Assembly: GCA_002405435.1 (NCBI GenBank)
Contig: DHLU01000111.1
Location: 12,867-26,517 of the forward strand
Length of the DNA: 13,651 nucleotides
Reading direction: 5' to 3'
Origin: Flavobacteriales bacterium UBA4660
Lineage (GTDB): Bacteria > Bacteroidota > Bacteroidia > Flavobacteriales_D > Sanyastnellaceae
The translations under genes were made by a program, and so were the position numbers. The stretch's first letter is position 1. Every line of letters starts with the position of its first letter. Shown piece by piece: positions 12,854 through 13,651 of the stretch. The notes under the pieces are model-generated. The model was not told the origin of the DNA. It saw only the letters and a list, made by a program, of their open reading frames with translations, and did not search any database.

Positions 12854-13651
12854 TTATTGCGTTCTGTTAACCCGCCAGGCCCCGTTATTATTGTCCGAAA
12901 CCGTCTGAACGGCTTGTTTTTGTGGTTTTTTGCCTGTGAACCAAGCGGCAGCCAGCGCGGCGGCCTCAAGTTCAACCTCATCGGCTGCCGGTTTGAGCAC
13001 GCCCGGCTTGAAATAGGTGGCAACAAAATGGGTGTCGAAATTTCCGCCGCGGAACGCCTCGTGGTCAATGGCCCAGGCACAAAAAGGCAGGGTGGTCTGT
13101 ACCCCGGAAATCCGGTAATCCGCAATAGCCCTGAGCATGCGGTCGATGGCCTGCTCGCGCGTAGCCGCGTACACGATGAGTTTGGCAATCATCGGGTCGT
13201 AATAAATGGGAATGGACATACCCTCCTCAAAGCCGTCGTCTACCCGAATGCCCGGGCCGGCGGGGCGGCGATACGTGTGCAGCGTGCCGATATCGGGCAG
13301 GAAGTTGTTTTCCGGATCTTCGGCATATACCCGTACCTCGATGGCGTGGCCACTGATGGACAGGTCGTCCTGGGTAAAACTGAGTTTTTCTCCCCGCGCC
13401 ACCCGGATTTGCTCCTTGACCAGGTCGATGCCGGTGATCAGCTCAGATACCGGGTGTTCAACCTGAAGTCGCGTATTCATCTCCAGGAAGTAGTAGTTGT
13501 GCTGATCGTCGAGCAGAAACTCCACAGTCCCTGCCCCGGAATAATTGCAGCTGCGGGCCACGTCGCAGGCGCTTTTTCCCATTGCCTTCCGCAAGGCGGG
13601 GGTGAGCACTGCCGAGGGCGCTTCCTCGACCACCTTCTGGTGACGGCGCTG
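12854..13651 (-). CDS. accC: Biotin carboxylase subunit of an acyl-CoA (acetyl-/propionyl-CoA) carboxylase, partial, 5' end beyond the right edge
   Basis: Carboxylates the biotin of a carrier protein using ATP and bicarbonate, the first half-reaction of acetyl- or propionyl-CoA carboxylase; cytoplasmic. The visible 265 residues are the C-terminal part of the protein. They begin QRRHQKVVEEAPS, equivalent to the active-site stretch of E. coli AccC that includes Lys238. EMNTRLQVEHP follows, with the equivalents of Glu288, Asn290, Arg292, Gln294 and Glu296, then GHAIEVRVYAEDP with the Arg338 equivalent and YDPMIAKLIVY. Upstream codons continue in frame to the edge, so the internal GTG at 13633 is not the start. 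After the biotin carboxylase domain there is a tail of about 45 residues, Ala-rich then Lys/Gln/Asn-rich, with no biotinyl motif; the carrier must be a separate protein. Specificity for acetyl- or propionyl-CoA depends on the partner carboxyltransferase, which is not in the window, so the accC symbol is by domain only. Confidence 0.93.
   Translation of the reverse strand, partial: QRRHQKVVEEAPSAVLTPALRKAMGKSACDVARSCNYSGAGTVEFLLDDQHNYYFLEMNTRLQVEHPVSELITGIDLVKEQIRVARGEKLSFTQDDLSISGHAIEVRVYAEDPENNFLPDIGTLHTYRRPAGPGIRVDDGFEEGMSIPIYYDPMIAKLIVYAATREQAIDRMLRAIADYRISGVQTTLPFCAWAIDHEAFRGGNFDTHFVATYFKPGVLKPAADEVELEAAALAAAWFTGKKPQKQAVQTVSDNNNGAWRVNRTQ

Overview
The window looks like chromosomal DNA of a member of the Bacteroidota, probably Flavobacteriales-like. 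The evidence is a DUF4294 protein (a family I know only from this phylum), a CcmB-C-D-E-F cluster of the Bacteroidota type, a reporter-propeller plus Y_Y_Y sensor, dockerin-like secreted proteins, no Shine-Dalgarno sequences, and several promoter-like boxes resembling the phylum's TAnnTTTG -7 element. Base composition is moderately GC-rich and even throughout, and I see no mobile element, tRNA, rRNA or CRISPR array.

Left block (1-4775, minus strand): five genes of cytochrome c maturation System I, read right to left as ccmB, ccmC, ccmD, ccmE, ccmF. CcmB and CcmC form the membrane part of the heme-handling ABC complex. CcmD is the small adaptor, CcmE the periplasmic heme chaperone, and CcmF the membrane part of the synthetase; CcmF runs off the left edge. 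CcmE carries C-x-x-x-Y in place of the classical heme-binding H-x-x-x-Y. CcmC has an extra periplasmic domain of about 120 residues after its first membrane helix. No ccmA, ccmG or ccmH is visible.

Middle (4875-5570, plus strand): a CobB/SIRT5-type sirtuin, divergent from ccmB. It has the Y-x-x-R acyl-recognition motif but lacks the zinc cysteines.

Secreted-protein block (5580-8551, minus strand): two tandem, clearly related parallel beta-helix proteins with signal peptides. They probably form one operon with a good promoter at 8582-8610. The downstream one adds three repeats of an unnamed E-Y/F-F-I/L-D module and a C-terminal dockerin-like duplication.

Sensor block (8741-12079, plus strand): a 1112-residue one-protein receptor, divergent from the beta-helix operon. 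It has a signal peptide, 14 propeller blades, a Y_Y_Y domain, one membrane helix, a signalling helix and a complete class III adenylate cyclase domain. An inverted repeat lies just upstream of its probable promoter. The architecture suggests that a periplasmic ligand is converted into cytoplasmic cAMP.

Right end (12115-13651, minus strand): a DUF4294 exported protein, and upstream of it the C-terminal part of a biotin carboxylase subunit that continues beyond the window.

No stretch longer than 190 bases lacks a gene.
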